A stretch of 64,000 bases of DNA from Rufibacter sp. DG15C (GTDB lineage: Bacteria; Bacteroidota; Bacteroidia; Cytophagales; Hymenobacteraceae). Positions within the stretch are counted from its first letter, which is position 1, and the number at the start of each line of letters is the position of its first letter. Made by a program: the position numbers and the translations under genes. Shown piece after piece: positions 38,492 through 46,925 of the stretch. Under the pieces are notes generated by a model, which was not told the DNA's origin, ran no database searches, and saw only the letters and a list, made by a program, of their open reading frames with translations. The stretch lies in contig NZ_CP010776.1 of the NCBI RefSeq assembly GCF_001577755.1, forward strand, positions 1,240,001 to 1,304,000, written 5' to 3'.

Positions 38492-40627
38492 TCAGTCACA
38501 GGGTGAGAATTTATAAAGTTTGTTCTCGATGAACAAGTAGAAATTTAGCTTCATTTTACCTTTCTGCCCTGATGCAATCAAGAGGATAGGGTTCTTTAAT
38601 GCGACAGTCGCAGACTCAGCGATATCTTTTAATGACGCAAGGTCCTTTGGCGAGTACTGGCCGCTACCGTTAGGGTGGGAGTGCCATTCTCCTAGGTACT
38701 CTGCGGTCTTGCCATTATCCCTTACAAACCTAATCAGCCTCTCATTGAGGTCGTCTGTGTCAGGGGTAAAGGAGACGGGCGTGCTTTTGAATTTGGACGG
38801 AAGAACCACGTCAAGCACCATTGCCTCCGAAAGGTCTTCTGAGTACGTGCCCATCAGCAACCCTCCGTACTCGTTTGGGAAGTGGGAATAGGAACTGGAT
38901 AAGATTGTTTCAACTGCTCTCGAAGACACCCTCAGCCTAAGGCCAGTCTCCGCCTGTACATATTTTTTGAAGGACAACTTGCTATGGGGCGAATTTGTTT
39001 CTGCGGAAAGAACGAAGGTTTCAGGTTTCTGCCTATCAGTCATTGATGCATTAATTGACACAAGGGCTTTGTTGAGAAGTGCATTTACCTCAATGTTACT
39101 GGCCTCAAATGTGAAGTGCCAGCAACCAGTGCCAGGTTTAAAATTAGGGTAGTGGTCTGCCTGTAGCCAGCTCATGAGCATTGACTTCATCTCAATCAAG
39201 CGGGGGCTATCCCACGATGACAGACACAGCAATTGCTTGGCCCTGTTTGTGATAGAGAGGCTAATCACAGGGGCAATGACATTGCCATAGGAAAGCATCT
39301 GCAGCACCTGGTTATCGGCAGAGCAATCAAATATCAGGTCATACTGGTTTAAAGCAGCTACCGTATTTTGGTAGCTTCGTCCTTTGGGCGCCGTTGGGAA
39401 AATTGCCCCGATTGTTTTTAATTCGACGAATGGAGAGATCTCAAGGAGGCTTGCCCTTAAATTGTAGGTCTTTGGCATGTTCGTCCAGCGGAAAGTCAAT
39501 TTGCTCCTGCAGATATTGCCTGGCTCAGTCTTGTCGCTGTCAGCCAGGGTAATACTGATGGCGCCCCCGCGAACCAGCATCTCCGCCAATGAGCTCCCAA
39601 TGGCCCCCGTTCCTATGACCAGAATATTTTTGGATATCAGGGAGCTGTTTAGCATCCCGCGGCCGAAAAATCTATTGTAGCTAGAGTTAGTTGACTCATC
39701 CCATAATACAGGCCCTTTAAGGTTCCTGATATGTCTTGGCCGCCGCCTTAAATCCGCTCGCCTGAATTCCGAAGCTGGAACCAATACAAGATCCCAATGC
39801 ACTTCCTCTTTGCCGTCTAGGGTGGGAATCTTGTACCCCAAGGCCAGAAGTATGTTGTCCCTGAGTCCATCAGGCCCAAAGGTGTATTTCGCATTCCTCT
39901 GGCAGAACTCAAGAAAATAATCAGAGAAGGAATGCGGAAGCAGATCGTGAAGCTGTTCCCAGGTATCCATCTTTAGCCGATGCCTCACTACCGGCTCCTT
40001 TTCAAGAAGAGCCCATACCCCTTTATATCGTTCACCTGCCTTATAGGTCTCTGACCAACGGGTTTCGATTCCCCCCAGCCTTTGCGCAAGGAGCGTGAAG
40101 TTCTTGCCTCTGCCGCCAGGTGCTGGTTGTTGACTGAGAACTGTGTAGGTCATTGCTCCGAACAGACTTTCTCCGAATCTACCAGCCGTTAGATCCTCTG
40201 CCGTCTCCGAGAAAAGCAGGTGAGCCCTGCCCTGTGCGTGGAAGGCAGGGTACTCGTAATCCTGCGCTGTGTCATTGACATAGAAATCTTCTATCCACCG
40301 GTACAGCTTTTTCACCTCCAAAGTGAGCCTAGTGTGCAGGTGGTCCACGAAAGGCGTGTTTAGGCAAGCGCTTCCCCCCAGAGTTTCTCCAATAGACTGA
40401 CTTTGATGGCTATACCCTTTGATCGTCCTACAGTAGAAGTGGGCCTCGCCGAAAGGATAGTCCTCCGGAAGGAGAACCTCGAAGACTAAAGGGCCTTTGG
40501 CCGTACCAATATTGATACGGCCATGGTAAAATGGATCCCCTTCAAAGGACTTGAATTTCTCCTCCAGCTGGCATCCTTCTAATCCTGCAAAAAAGTCATT
40601 GTAGAAATCTGTGTCATTCTTATGCAT
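38492..40627 (-). CDS. fused E2-E1-JAB ubiquitin-like conjugation protein (Cap2-Cap3 type)
   Basis: The 711-residue protein has three parts. Residues 1-130 are E2-like, with candidate catalytic C88 in GGSACLNTPF. Residues ~330-545 are a ThiF/E1 adenylation domain with the nucleotide loop G339-T-G-A-I-G344 and LADSDKTEPGNICRSKL; C502 could be the E1 cysteine. Residues 565-711 are a JAB/JAMM isopeptidase with E587, H649-S-H651 and D662 in the expected H-x-H-x10-D spacing. In type II CBASS, Cap2 conjugates the CD-NTase C-terminus and Cap3 reverses it; here both activities share one chain. The start overlaps the CD-NTase stop by 8 bp. Confidence 0.92.
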   Translation of the reverse strand: MHKNDTDFYNDFFAGLEGCQLEEKFKSFEGDPFYHGRINIGTAKGPLVFEVLLPEDYPFGEAHFYCRTIKGYSHQSQSIGETLGGSACLNTPFVDHLHTRLTLEVKKLYRWIEDFYVNDTAQDYEYPAFHAQGRAHLLFSETAEDLTAGRFGESLFGAMTYTVLSQQPAPGGRGKNFTLLAQRLGGIETRWSETYKAGERYKGVWALLEKEPVVRHRLKMDTWEQLHDLLPHSFSDYFLEFCQRNAKYTFGPDGLRDNILLALGYKIPTLDGKEEVHWDLVLVPASEFRRADLRRRPRHIRNLKGPVLWDESTNSSYNRFFGRGMLNSSLISKNILVIGTGAIGSSLAEMLVRGGAISITLADSDKTEPGNICRSKLTFRWTNMPKTYNLRASLLEISPFVELKTIGAIFPTAPKGRSYQNTVAALNQYDLIFDCSADNQVLQMLSYGNVIAPVISLSITNRAKQLLCLSSWDSPRLIEMKSMLMSWLQADHYPNFKPGTGCWHFTFEASNIEVNALLNKALVSINASMTDRQKPETFVLSAETNSPHSKLSFKKYVQAETGLRLRVSSRAVETILSSSYSHFPNEYGGLLMGTYSEDLSEAMVLDVVLPSKFKSTPVSFTPDTDDLNERLIRFVRDNGKTAEYLGEWHSHPNGSGQYSPKDLASLKDIAESATVALKNPILLIASGQKGKMKLNFYLFIENKLYKFSPCD

Positions 40628-41573
40628 AAGATGTGGGGGGAAGCTTCGTGGTAGCCTCGCTTTTTCTCTCGTATTGTGAGTTGCTCTTTTTTACCTCCTC
40701 TTTGGGATACTTAGGGTTAGCAGGGAAATAGTACTCTATCTTCTTCTCGTCCTTCTCAATCTTCTCCAGCATTTCCTCCAATTCCTCCCTCAATTCTTCT
40801 TTCGCCTCTGTGGTTAAACTGTCTGAGACATTGTTGCTGGAGTTCCCGGGATCCTTAAGTGAGATCGTCTTTATATTGTCCCTGATGAATTCCAAAGCCA
40901 TCTTCAGCCTAGCCCATAGACCCCTCGGTACCTCTTCTGCCTTATCGAATGCCTCCATAGTTAATAATTCAACCAGGAATGATTTTAAATCGAAATCATG
41001 GTTAAACTTCCACACCTTGATTAATTTGATGGTGTCTCTCTCGTTTGTCCTCCCAGTAATCTTGTCAAGCTGCTTATGGATATTCGTTTTCTTAGAACTG
41101 GGATCATCTTCCAAGTTCAGATAGAGCTTAATGTCGTTCTCGTCAGAGGTGGATTCTGAGGCCAGCTTGCGCCCGGGTGTCACATCGAAAAGCACGTCTT
41201 CGCCGTCCACACTGAACTTCAATCCGACAGACACTTTCTGCTTTCTGACTTTCACCAGGTCATCGTCTTCTTTTTTGTAGTTGGAGTTCAAGAAATTGTA
41301 AACGGAGTCATGCATTTCTTTTAGAGTGTTGAACCTATCTCTTTTGAAGTGAACACATAGGTCAAGGTCAAACTTTGTGTTGATGGCAGTGCACTTGCTG
41401 TAGGATCCTGAGTTTATAATCTTTACTATATCACTGCCATACTCTTCGTAAAGGGCATCTTTTACTTTGTCCCGCTTAGTTTTGTACTTATCCAGGAGGC
41501 CTTTCTCCTCATCGCGGTTAATATTGTGCGTATCGAGCACTAATTGAAGGTGTTCGTTTTTATATGTGGACAT
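40620..41573 (-). CDS. CBASS cyclic-oligonucleotide synthase (CD-NTase, SMODS)
   Basis: The 317-residue nucleotidyltransferase of the cGAS/DncV superfamily has G56-S57 in INSGSYSKCTAIN, metal-binding D69 and D71 in FDLDLCV and the third acid D130 in VLFDVTPGR. All catalytic residues are present. The C-terminal ~70 residues are a charged helix followed by a flexible tail ending KLPPTSYA, with a small terminal residue as expected for a Cap2 conjugation substrate. The nucleotide product cannot be read from sequence. It is followed by the E2-E1-JAB gene with an 8-bp overlap. Confidence 0.93.
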   Translation of the reverse strand: MSTYKNEHLQLVLDTHNINRDEEKGLLDKYKTKRDKVKDALYEEYGSDIVKIINSGSYSKCTAINTKFDLDLCVHFKRDRFNTLKEMHDSVYNFLNSNYKKEDDDLVKVRKQKVSVGLKFSVDGEDVLFDVTPGRKLASESTSDENDIKLYLNLEDDPSSKKTNIHKQLDKITGRTNERDTIKLIKVWKFNHDFDLKSFLVELLTMEAFDKAEEVPRGLWARLKMALEFIRDNIKTISLKDPGNSSNNVSDSLTTEAKEELREELEEMLEKIEKDEKKIEYYFPANPKYPKEEVKKSNSQYERKSEATTKLPPTSYA

Positions 41574-41688
41574 AAAAATTTAATTAAGGTTAAGGGTGGA
41601 CGTGCCTTGAAAGACCCATCCGCCCTAGTTTTGAATTATTGTAAGGGATAAAGACTTTTAAGGGCATTTACAACCTTTTAGGCCTCTA

Positions 41689-41862
41689 CTATTTCTCCTT
41701 CCTCACCCCCTTAAAGGGGGTACCGTCCGATTTCTGGTCTATGAATTGACCCGTGTTGGTGTCCCTCTTGACCCAGCGCTCGTTCTGCGGGTTGAAGGTT
41801 TGGGAGCGCTGTCTCACCGCCCCGTTTCTGTGGCCATCTCCGGCGGGTTTGTTAGTAGCCAT
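41689..41862 (-). CDS. 57-residue conserved small protein at the head of the CBASS operon
   Basis: Reading the minus strand from ATG at 41862 gives a basic 57-residue protein starting MATNKPAGDGHRNGAVRQRS and ending DGTPFKGVRKEK, with WVKRDTNTGQF in the middle. Basic proteins with the RSQ...NP..W.KRD..TG.F...PFKGVRKE pattern are, from memory, widespread and often near defence genes. The function is unknown. It lies 115 bp upstream of the CD-NTase on the same strand, so it may be its first gene. Confidence 0.65.
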   Translation of the reverse strand: MATNKPAGDGHRNGAVRQRSQTFNPQNERWVKRDTNTGQFIDQKSDGTPFKGVRKEK

Positions 41863-42289
41863 ATCTATATGGTTTTTGATTCTGAATGATTAAAAATGCT
41901 ATATCAAACGGCCATGCCTGGCGCATGCGTCCCCTGGCCAAGAATGGGGCTGGGGAATACCGCTGGTGCATGCGCTGCCGAGGAGGTTACCGAAAAGGCG
42001 TACCTTTCCCTTTACACCGGCTAAGTTGCCGGGCAAAAGGCACACGCGTGCCTGAAGGGAGGTATCCTTCCTTTTCGGGGTGGGGCCTGTGCCGACTTGG
42101 GCGCAGGTGCCCTTATGATGTGGGTGGGGGTTCGTAGCTATCCTGCCATAGTCATTTACTTTCGTTCAGTATCTGACTTGAAAGAGGCGCAGATATTCTA
42201 CCTGAGGGGATGAGGGCCTCAACCTTTGGACGTTTAGTTTAGCCGGGAGGGCAGGCTGGCTAGGCCATAGAAGGGATTCCAGAGGGGTG

Positions 42290-42319
42290 TTGCATAAGGC
42301 AACTTTTAGCGTACCTTTG
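42290..42319 (+). promoter_or_regulatory. promoter of a putative small RNA
   Basis: TTG at 42290-42292 and TACCTTTG at 42312-42319 are separated by 19 nt, a full match to the Bacteroidota sigma-ABfr promoter pattern. No start codon with a useful frame follows before the terminator at 42378. Confidence 0.6.
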
Positions 42320-42325
42320 CGTTCC

Positions 42326-42421
42326 GATTGGAGGTGCATCCATTCTAAGCAGAATCCTGCAAGATTCTGACCCGTTCAAGGCCGGCATACCATAGAGAAT
42401 ATGGGGATGTTGGCCTTTTTC
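42326..42421 (+). ncRNA. putative small RNA of about 95 nt
   Basis: It is bounded by the promoter at 42290-42319 and a hairpin at 42378-42417 (AAGGCC...GGCCTT) followed by TTTTTCAGTTTTTT. Inside lies a second hairpin, AGAATC-CTGCAA-GATTCT (42351-42368). I do not recognise an RNA family. Its place 400 bp beyond the CBASS operon and next to the immunity array suggests an island-borne regulator or a decoy, but this is inference. Confidence 0.5.
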
Positions 42422-42424
42422 AGT

Positions 42425-42655
42425 TTTTTAGCAAATGGCGGGCCAAACGCCAGGCCCGTCCAAAAAAATATAAACATTCTCCATCTTTACCTGTTTTGTC
42501 ATGCTTTGCCTGACATTGTACAGTTTGCAATGGAGTGTTATCAGCCACCGTGTCAGTCTATTCTAACCATGGCATCGGATTTTGATACTCTAATATCCGG
42601 AAAATAACCCATATTTCTAAGAAAAATGCCTTTTATATTAGCCATTTGCTAAAAA
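42425..42655. repeat. 15-bp inverted repeat bounding a 231-bp unit
   Basis: TTTTTAGCAAATGGC (42425-42439) and GCCATTTGCTAAAAA (42641-42655) are perfect complements 201 bp apart. The right copy also forms its own hairpin with AAATGGC. The inner sequence has no gene. It could be a small non-autonomous mobile element; no target duplication is evident. Confidence 0.4.
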
Positions 42656-43265
42656 TGGCAGACTTAATTCCCTCGCTAGCAGGGCGGGGTATACTTTGGA
42701 GGCTTAGGTTGCTAACCCGATCCGTATTTCGCCTTCGCAGTGATCGTAACGTGACTAATTTGTTTGGAATGTTGAGTGCATGTTGATGGATCTTCAATGC
42801 TTGGTTCTATTGGTAGCCACCAGCAAGGCTTCTTAAGACTGGAAGGGTCTAATATGAGTTACGCAGTCAGTAGCTATGGGCTAGGCAGAGGCAATGCGAT
42901 TTTATACAGTATGAGCAGTTTTCTAAAGCGTTTAAACTCTGCTCTATAAATTACATTATGTTAATTTGGTCGATTCGACACCTTAGTTGGGTACGGGTAG
43001 GCCATATTAGATAAGTTTATTCTGGTCAAAGGCTCTGGCAAACCCGGGCTTTCTGTCGTTACTCGAGGGACCTAAGCTTTCAGAAGCCTGTGTCTGCCCT
43101 CTTCTCATTAAACCCGTCTATGCAGAAAAGCATCTATTCGGAGCCTTCCCTGCGCGCCTGAACGCCGTAAATTCACGCTGTAGAACCCTTTAAAGTGCGC
43201 AGTTGCATCGTTGACTGATGCATGACTATTGTACCTTATTGTTAGTTTTTAACTCTTGCAGAGCA

Positions 43266-43703
43266 TCAGCCTTCAGCCTCATCAAACCACTCCTGGCCTT
43301 TATCAAGCCGCTGCAGGAAATCCGTAAAGGAATCCCCGATGGGAATATGATAATCTTGACTTAAGTCAACAAAAGGTGTCAGAACTACCTTTACCTCCTC
43401 CTCATTGACTCTTTCCAGCGCGATCAGTTCCCCTGCCCCGTTAGAGCCTATCCCGATGGTGGCAGGAAGATTCTCAAGTATGAGATACCCTTCGTTCTGT
43501 TCGACCAAGTCTTCTAAGTCCCACAGCTGGACATACTCCTCCCCAATTAGTTTCTCAAAGCCTTGGTAGTTCGTCAAAAAATCAGTGTAATCTTTTGGAA
43601 GGCTTATCCCTGTTTTAACCTCTACCTCTTCAATTGTTGAGTTGGCTAGTCCTGTGCGCCTCGGAACTTCGTACTTAGCGAGGATTTCTTCTATATGTGT
43701 CAT
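43266..43703 (-). CDS. SMI1/KNR4 (SUKH) family immunity protein
   Basis: The 145-residue protein has the SUKH core: IEEVEVKTGISLPKDYTDFLTNYQGF, LWDLEDLVEQNEGY and TIGIGSNGAGELIALE, ending with a helix, DSFTDFLQRL. SUKH proteins commonly neutralise polymorphic toxins. No toxin gene lies beside it, so it appears to be an orphan immunity gene. Confidence 0.9.
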   Translation of the reverse strand: MTHIEEILAKYEVPRRTGLANSTIEEVEVKTGISLPKDYTDFLTNYQGFEKLIGEEYVQLWDLEDLVEQNEGYLILENLPATIGIGSNGAGELIALERVNEEEVKVVLTPFVDLSQDYHIPIGDSFTDFLQRLDKGQEWFDEAEG

Positions 43704-43926
43704 AAGGTGGATGGGTTTCTTTCACTATATGTTCACGGTCGCCGGACCCTTCTCTGCGCATTCCTTTTCACACTGTATACCGGCCTTAGTCCATGGTGTA
43801 AATTACATACTATACCCTTTAATGTGTGGGCAGGTGACAACAAATTAAAATGCGCGCGTGGAGGCCGCAAAGGCTGTTCTCAAGGGGGTGCTAGTGGGGT
43901 AAAATGGTGTATGGGGAATGAGCGGG

Positions 43927-43951
43927 GTAGCTGGTGCTGCTACGTGCGCCA
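43927..43951 (+). repeat. cassette-flanking direct repeat, left copy
   Basis: GTAGCTGGTGCTGCTACGTG and the next five bases match 20 of 25 positions at 44682-44706. The two copies lie in the same orientation on either side of the lipoprotein gene at 43985. Confidence 0.4.
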
Positions 43952-43984
43952 AGGTGATGTTAGGTGTTCAGCGGCAGAGCGATG

Positions 43985-44539
43985 TCACCCCTTATCCATC
44001 AGGAAACCGATGAGTTCCAGGGCGTTCTTGATTCTCGGCTTCTCCGGTCCATTCAAGTACCTGTAGTCATACTGGCCTGCCTCATACTTGCATACGACCT
44101 TGCCGTCGGATTTCACCAGGAGGACGGACATTGAGCCCTCACTCGCCAGCCCTAGGCAGACTTGACGGTGGGAGCCCTTCTCCACCTGTGCGGCCAAGAA
44201 CCTGATCCTCGCCCCTTCATCGCTGCGCAAGATTGATTTAGCCGTGCCGCTAGCCGTGTAGACCCACTTCTCTCCCTTCCCTGTATCAATGGTGAAAGCC
44301 CTGTCCCCACCAGGGTTGCTGAAGTTACGCATTACAAAAAACACCCCATCCTGAACCTCACCCTCAAACGCCCTGAACATAGGCTCCACTTTCGTGCCTA
44401 CGGCGTAAGGCTTCTCGTCAAACTCCCCGCTAACTATGCGACAGTCATTCCTGGACCGGGTCACCGCAATACTGTCGGGTTGCTGGGCTTTGCAGCTTAG
44501 CAAAAGGATGGCCGCTAAGAACACATAGGTATTTTTCAT
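43985..44539 (-). CDS. hypothetical lipoprotein, 184 aa
   Basis: The N-terminus (MKNTYVFLAAILLLSCKAQ) is a lipoprotein signal with lipobox LLSC. The mature part is beta-rich (GVFFVMRNFSNPGGDRAF; EKWVYTASGTAKSI) and ends in KPRIKNALELIGFLMDKG. I know no family. It is bracketed by imperfect 25-bp direct repeats, suggesting it entered as a small mobile unit. Confidence 0.7.
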   Translation of the reverse strand: MKNTYVFLAAILLLSCKAQQPDSIAVTRSRNDCRIVSGEFDEKPYAVGTKVEPMFRAFEGEVQDGVFFVMRNFSNPGGDRAFTIDTGKGEKWVYTASGTAKSILRSDEGARIRFLAAQVEKGSHRQVCLGLASEGSMSVLLVKSDGKVVCKYEAGQYDYRYLNGPEKPRIKNALELIGFLMDKG

Positions 44540-44990
44540 TTGATTGAGTCGTAATAGTCAGACACCATTTACACCCTGCCATCTATCCAACCTACTGCGT
44601 TCTGGCTAAGGGGCATCAGGGCCCCCAAATCTACTAGTCACACCTTGGGAGGGGTTATCACCTGATATAGTAACGGACAGTGTGGCTGGTGCAGATACGT
44701 GTGCAAGATAGTATTATAAGCCTCAAGAGCGGACTCAAAGGCTTTCTGCTACAATGGGCTTATGGGGCAAGAGAGTGCCGCTGAAAAGTCATTAATCGCA
44801 ATTTTCAAGGTACTGGGATTCTGCGCCGGAAATAGGGTTTAAATTTACTATAAGATGCTTTCTATGCTAAAGCTGCGATTAGCTCTTTTTAATAAAAGGG
44901 AAATATAGATAGAGGAACCGTAGAGGCCTTTAATGTACTTATCTTAAACACTGAAACTGGGCCTTTACAGGCTAAGGCTAGAAGTTGCTT
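44540..44990. other. intergenic region with the right copy of the direct repeat
   Basis: Bases 44682-44706 repeat the 43927 motif with five mismatches. TAATCGCA near 44793 and TGCGATTA near 44875 form a distant inverted repeat. I see no gene. Confidence 0.35.
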
Positions 44991-45860
44991 TTATTTTAAT
45001 TGCAACCATTCGCCTTTTTCCTCATCCAGGAAGTAAAACTCCCAACCCTTCATTTGATTGGGCACCTTCTTTGTCTCGACCCCGCATCGCCCAAGGGCAT
45101 GCAAGAGGTAAATACCATAGCCCCCCGTTTCTTTTCCTTCAACCAAGGACAGCAGAGTCTGTCTGCTCTCCGCAGTCCCCAGTTCTCCCAGGGTATTTAT
45201 CGCGGCAATGTTCTTGTTAGTCTGGGCAGCGCTGAAATCAACCAGGCTCCCCAGGTCTTCAATAAATCGGCAGTCTTTTCTTGCTCTAATAACGGCACAT
45301 GCTTTCTCATGAACCAACTTGTCCCCCGATAACAGGAACTCCCTTAATATACCTGGCTCATCATCTGGAACGAAGTTCAGTGCGCATAAGGCCCAGTACG
45401 TTTTAGTGTCACGGTCCTCAGTTTCTCTGTAGTTGGTTAATGACAATAAGAAAAGGGGGTAGTCCTCTTCCGCACCCTTTGCCCTAGGGTATTCTGTTTC
45501 TTCTCCGATATTCTCTGGCTCGTTAAGCCATAAATGTTCGGTAAATGAGTCCACGCTTTTAAAGGCGGGGGTAAAATCCAGGTCTTCATGGTCAAGGTAG
45601 ACGAGCATTCCCCGGAAGACTCCGGAACAGTAAATACCAACGGAGTTACTGTTACCGTCGGTTAGGAATGGCAGAAGGGGTAAACCGAAAGTTAGGGTGC
45701 TTTCTTCCTGTAGGTAAGCGTATTCTTCTATAACCTCCTGTGGCTCTAACAACCTAAGGTTATATTTTCCCAGATGGATTGCCTCATTTGCAACTAGGGC
45801 AGTTACCTCCTCTGGAATTGACATGCCCAGTTCCTCTTCAACTAAGGTGTACTCCATTGT
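44991..45860 (-). CDS. SUKH-like immunity protein with HEAT-like C-terminus
   Basis: The N-terminal ~130 residues have SUKH layout (LGMSIPEEVTALVANEAIHL; EEYAYLQEE; LPFLTDGNSNSVGIYCSG; VDSFTEHLW). The C-terminal ~130 residues are helical, with HEAT-like repeats (EPGILREFLLSGDKLVHEKA; NIAAINTLGELGTAESRQTL). Such fusions occur in immunity loci of Bacteroidota. The start is placed at ATG 45860 (MEYTL); ATG 45866 is in frame. The cognate toxin is not present. Confidence 0.8.
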   Translation of the reverse strand, partial: TMEYTLVEEELGMSIPEEVTALVANEAIHLGKYNLRLLEPQEVIEEYAYLQEESTLTFGLPLLPFLTDGNSNSVGIYCSGVFRGMLVYLDHEDLDFTPAFKSVDSFTEHLWLNEPENIGEETEYPRAKGAEEDYPLFLLSLTNYRETEDRDTKTYWALCALNFVPDDEPGILREFLLSGDKLVHEKACAVIRARKDCRFIEDLGSLVDFSAAQTNKNIAAINTLGELGTAESRQTLLSLVEGKETGGYGIYLLHALGRCGVETKKVPNQMKGWEFYFLDEEKGEWLQLK

Positions 45861-46049
45861 AATCAATATTAATTGGAAAGAGGGAGCCTCTTATTGGCAA
45901 TGAGCATTCTATAAACATAGACAGGCTGTGCGCGGGAAAGAGCTTTAAAGTAAGTTTGATAGGCTCTCTGTACTATGCCAGGATTAGCCATGATTAATAT
46001 AAAGTGTATAAGATTATTGGAGTCTTTATGATATGTAGGGGGTTATATT

Positions 46050-46443
46050 TCATTTGCTTAACGTTTCTAGTAATTCGTCGGTAAGTTTCCGGTCTTTAAC
46101 TTCAGCCCAAGAACCATTCCCTGGAAATCCTGTCCTGCAATACCCAGCCTTGTTTTTAAAGTCGAAGAGAGCATGATAGTAGTCATTGATAGAAAGCAAT
46201 TGATTCATCTTCACTCCACAATATTTTCAAGGTCGAGGGCGTGTCTTTGTCAACAATGTCTTTTACATTATAGATATGAAGCGCGTCTAAGATTTTGAGT
46301 CCGTCCCTTCTTTCAACGGCATAGAAGTACCCAGTTTCTTCATTGTCCTCAAAAACAACGGCGTTCCCATTATCAGCGGCCCTGTCAATGAAGGTGTCTG
46401 TCCCTAGAAAGAAGGTTTCTTCTTCGTATATGTACATCTTCAT
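46050..46443 (-). pseudogene. DUF2251-like gene broken by a frameshift
   Basis: The first frame (MKMYIYEEETFFLG to LKILWSEDESIAF) matches the DUF2251 pattern (VVFEDNEETGYFYA, ILDALHIYNVKD) but hits a stop at about 46183. One base away the continuation reads LSINDYYHALFDFKNKAGYC, which is the normal DUF2251 end, and runs to a stop at 46050. The break lies near 46190-46200. Either a one-base deletion inactivated the gene or the sequence has an error. The family is found in toxin-immunity settings. Confidence 0.75.
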
Positions 46444-46464
46444 TTTGTTCTTTTATAATTATCA

Positions 46465-46528
46465 CCAACGGTTAGTATAAACAACGACCAAGGCCGTCGG
46501 CCGCGGCTTGATGTTTATACAATGTTGG
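46465..46528. repeat. attC-like imperfect palindrome between cassette-like genes
   Basis: CCAAC-5nt-GTATAAACA pairs with TGTTTATAC-3nt-GTTGG, with a GC-rich centre of 28 nt. The paired boxes and unequal spacers resemble integron attC sites, though the outer boxes do not match the canonical GTTRRRY. It sits between two small minus-strand genes. Confidence 0.5.
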
Positions 46529-46534
46529 CAGATG

Positions 46535-46915
46535 TTATTTTTCTATAATTCTTATAGCTTCTGCAATTACATACCCTTCAAGCCCAACAGAACCTCTTAT
46601 ATGGTAACATTTTACAGTTCCATTACCTATTCTTTTTCTGTCTTCAGGGTCAATGCTTTTGTAATGCTTATAGTATTTCATTAAATCAGGAAACTGGATT
46701 TGTAATCCGTCCCAATCTGTCTCTTCAATCCCGAAAATAATGTTATCGCTGTCGATGCATTGAAAATCTTGGTTTACTACTCCTTCAAATCTTACCTCTA
46801 TTTCTTCTAATTCATCTCTGTATCGAGTCAAGTTGAAGATGATGGTTTTTAATTTAAAGTCATGACATAGTTTTTCTATCCTGCTGTCACCGACTAATTC
46901 AGAGTAATCTTCCAT
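46535..46915 (-). CDS. hypothetical immunity-like protein, ~126 aa
   Basis: The soluble acidic protein has KTIIFNLTRYRDELEEIEVR, NIIFGIEETDWDGLQ and a closing segment, GSVGLEGYVIAEAIRIIE. I know no family name. The start is set at ATG 46915 (MEDYSELV); a TTG at 46933 would place the start inside the flanking inverted motif. Both ends are bracketed by the motif GTTTATACA...GTTGGCAGA in opposite orientation, as in a gene cassette. Confidence 0.65.
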   Translation of the reverse strand: MEDYSELVGDSRIEKLCHDFKLKTIIFNLTRYRDELEEIEVRFEGVVNQDFQCIDSDNIIFGIEETDWDGLQIQFPDLMKYYKHYKSIDPEDRKRIGNGTVKCYHIRGSVGLEGYVIAEAIRIIEK

Positions 46916-46925
46916 TCTTATAATT

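Larger units (their letters stand above)
41863..43265. other. 1.4-kb region without a convincing protein gene
   Basis: The left third (41900-42130) is GC-rich and the remainder AT-rich. The only open frames (e.g. 41886-42137) have arginine- and glycine-heavy translations unlike a protein. It does contain a well-formed promoter, a probable small RNA and inverted repeats, described separately. The rest (42660-43260) may be decayed sequence. Confidence 0.5.

Noticed and set aside
41886-42137. Plus-strand open frame of 83 codons
   Set aside because: Composition is arginine-, glycine- and cysteine-heavy, as in a GC-rich random frame, with no ribosome site.
42425-42655. Retron-like msr-msd region
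   Set aside because: Inverted repeats and a small RNA are present, but no reverse transcriptase gene exists in the window.
46465-46528. Canonical integron attC site
   Set aside because: The outer boxes do not match GTTRRRY / RYYYAAC and no integron integrase is seen, so I report only attC-like.
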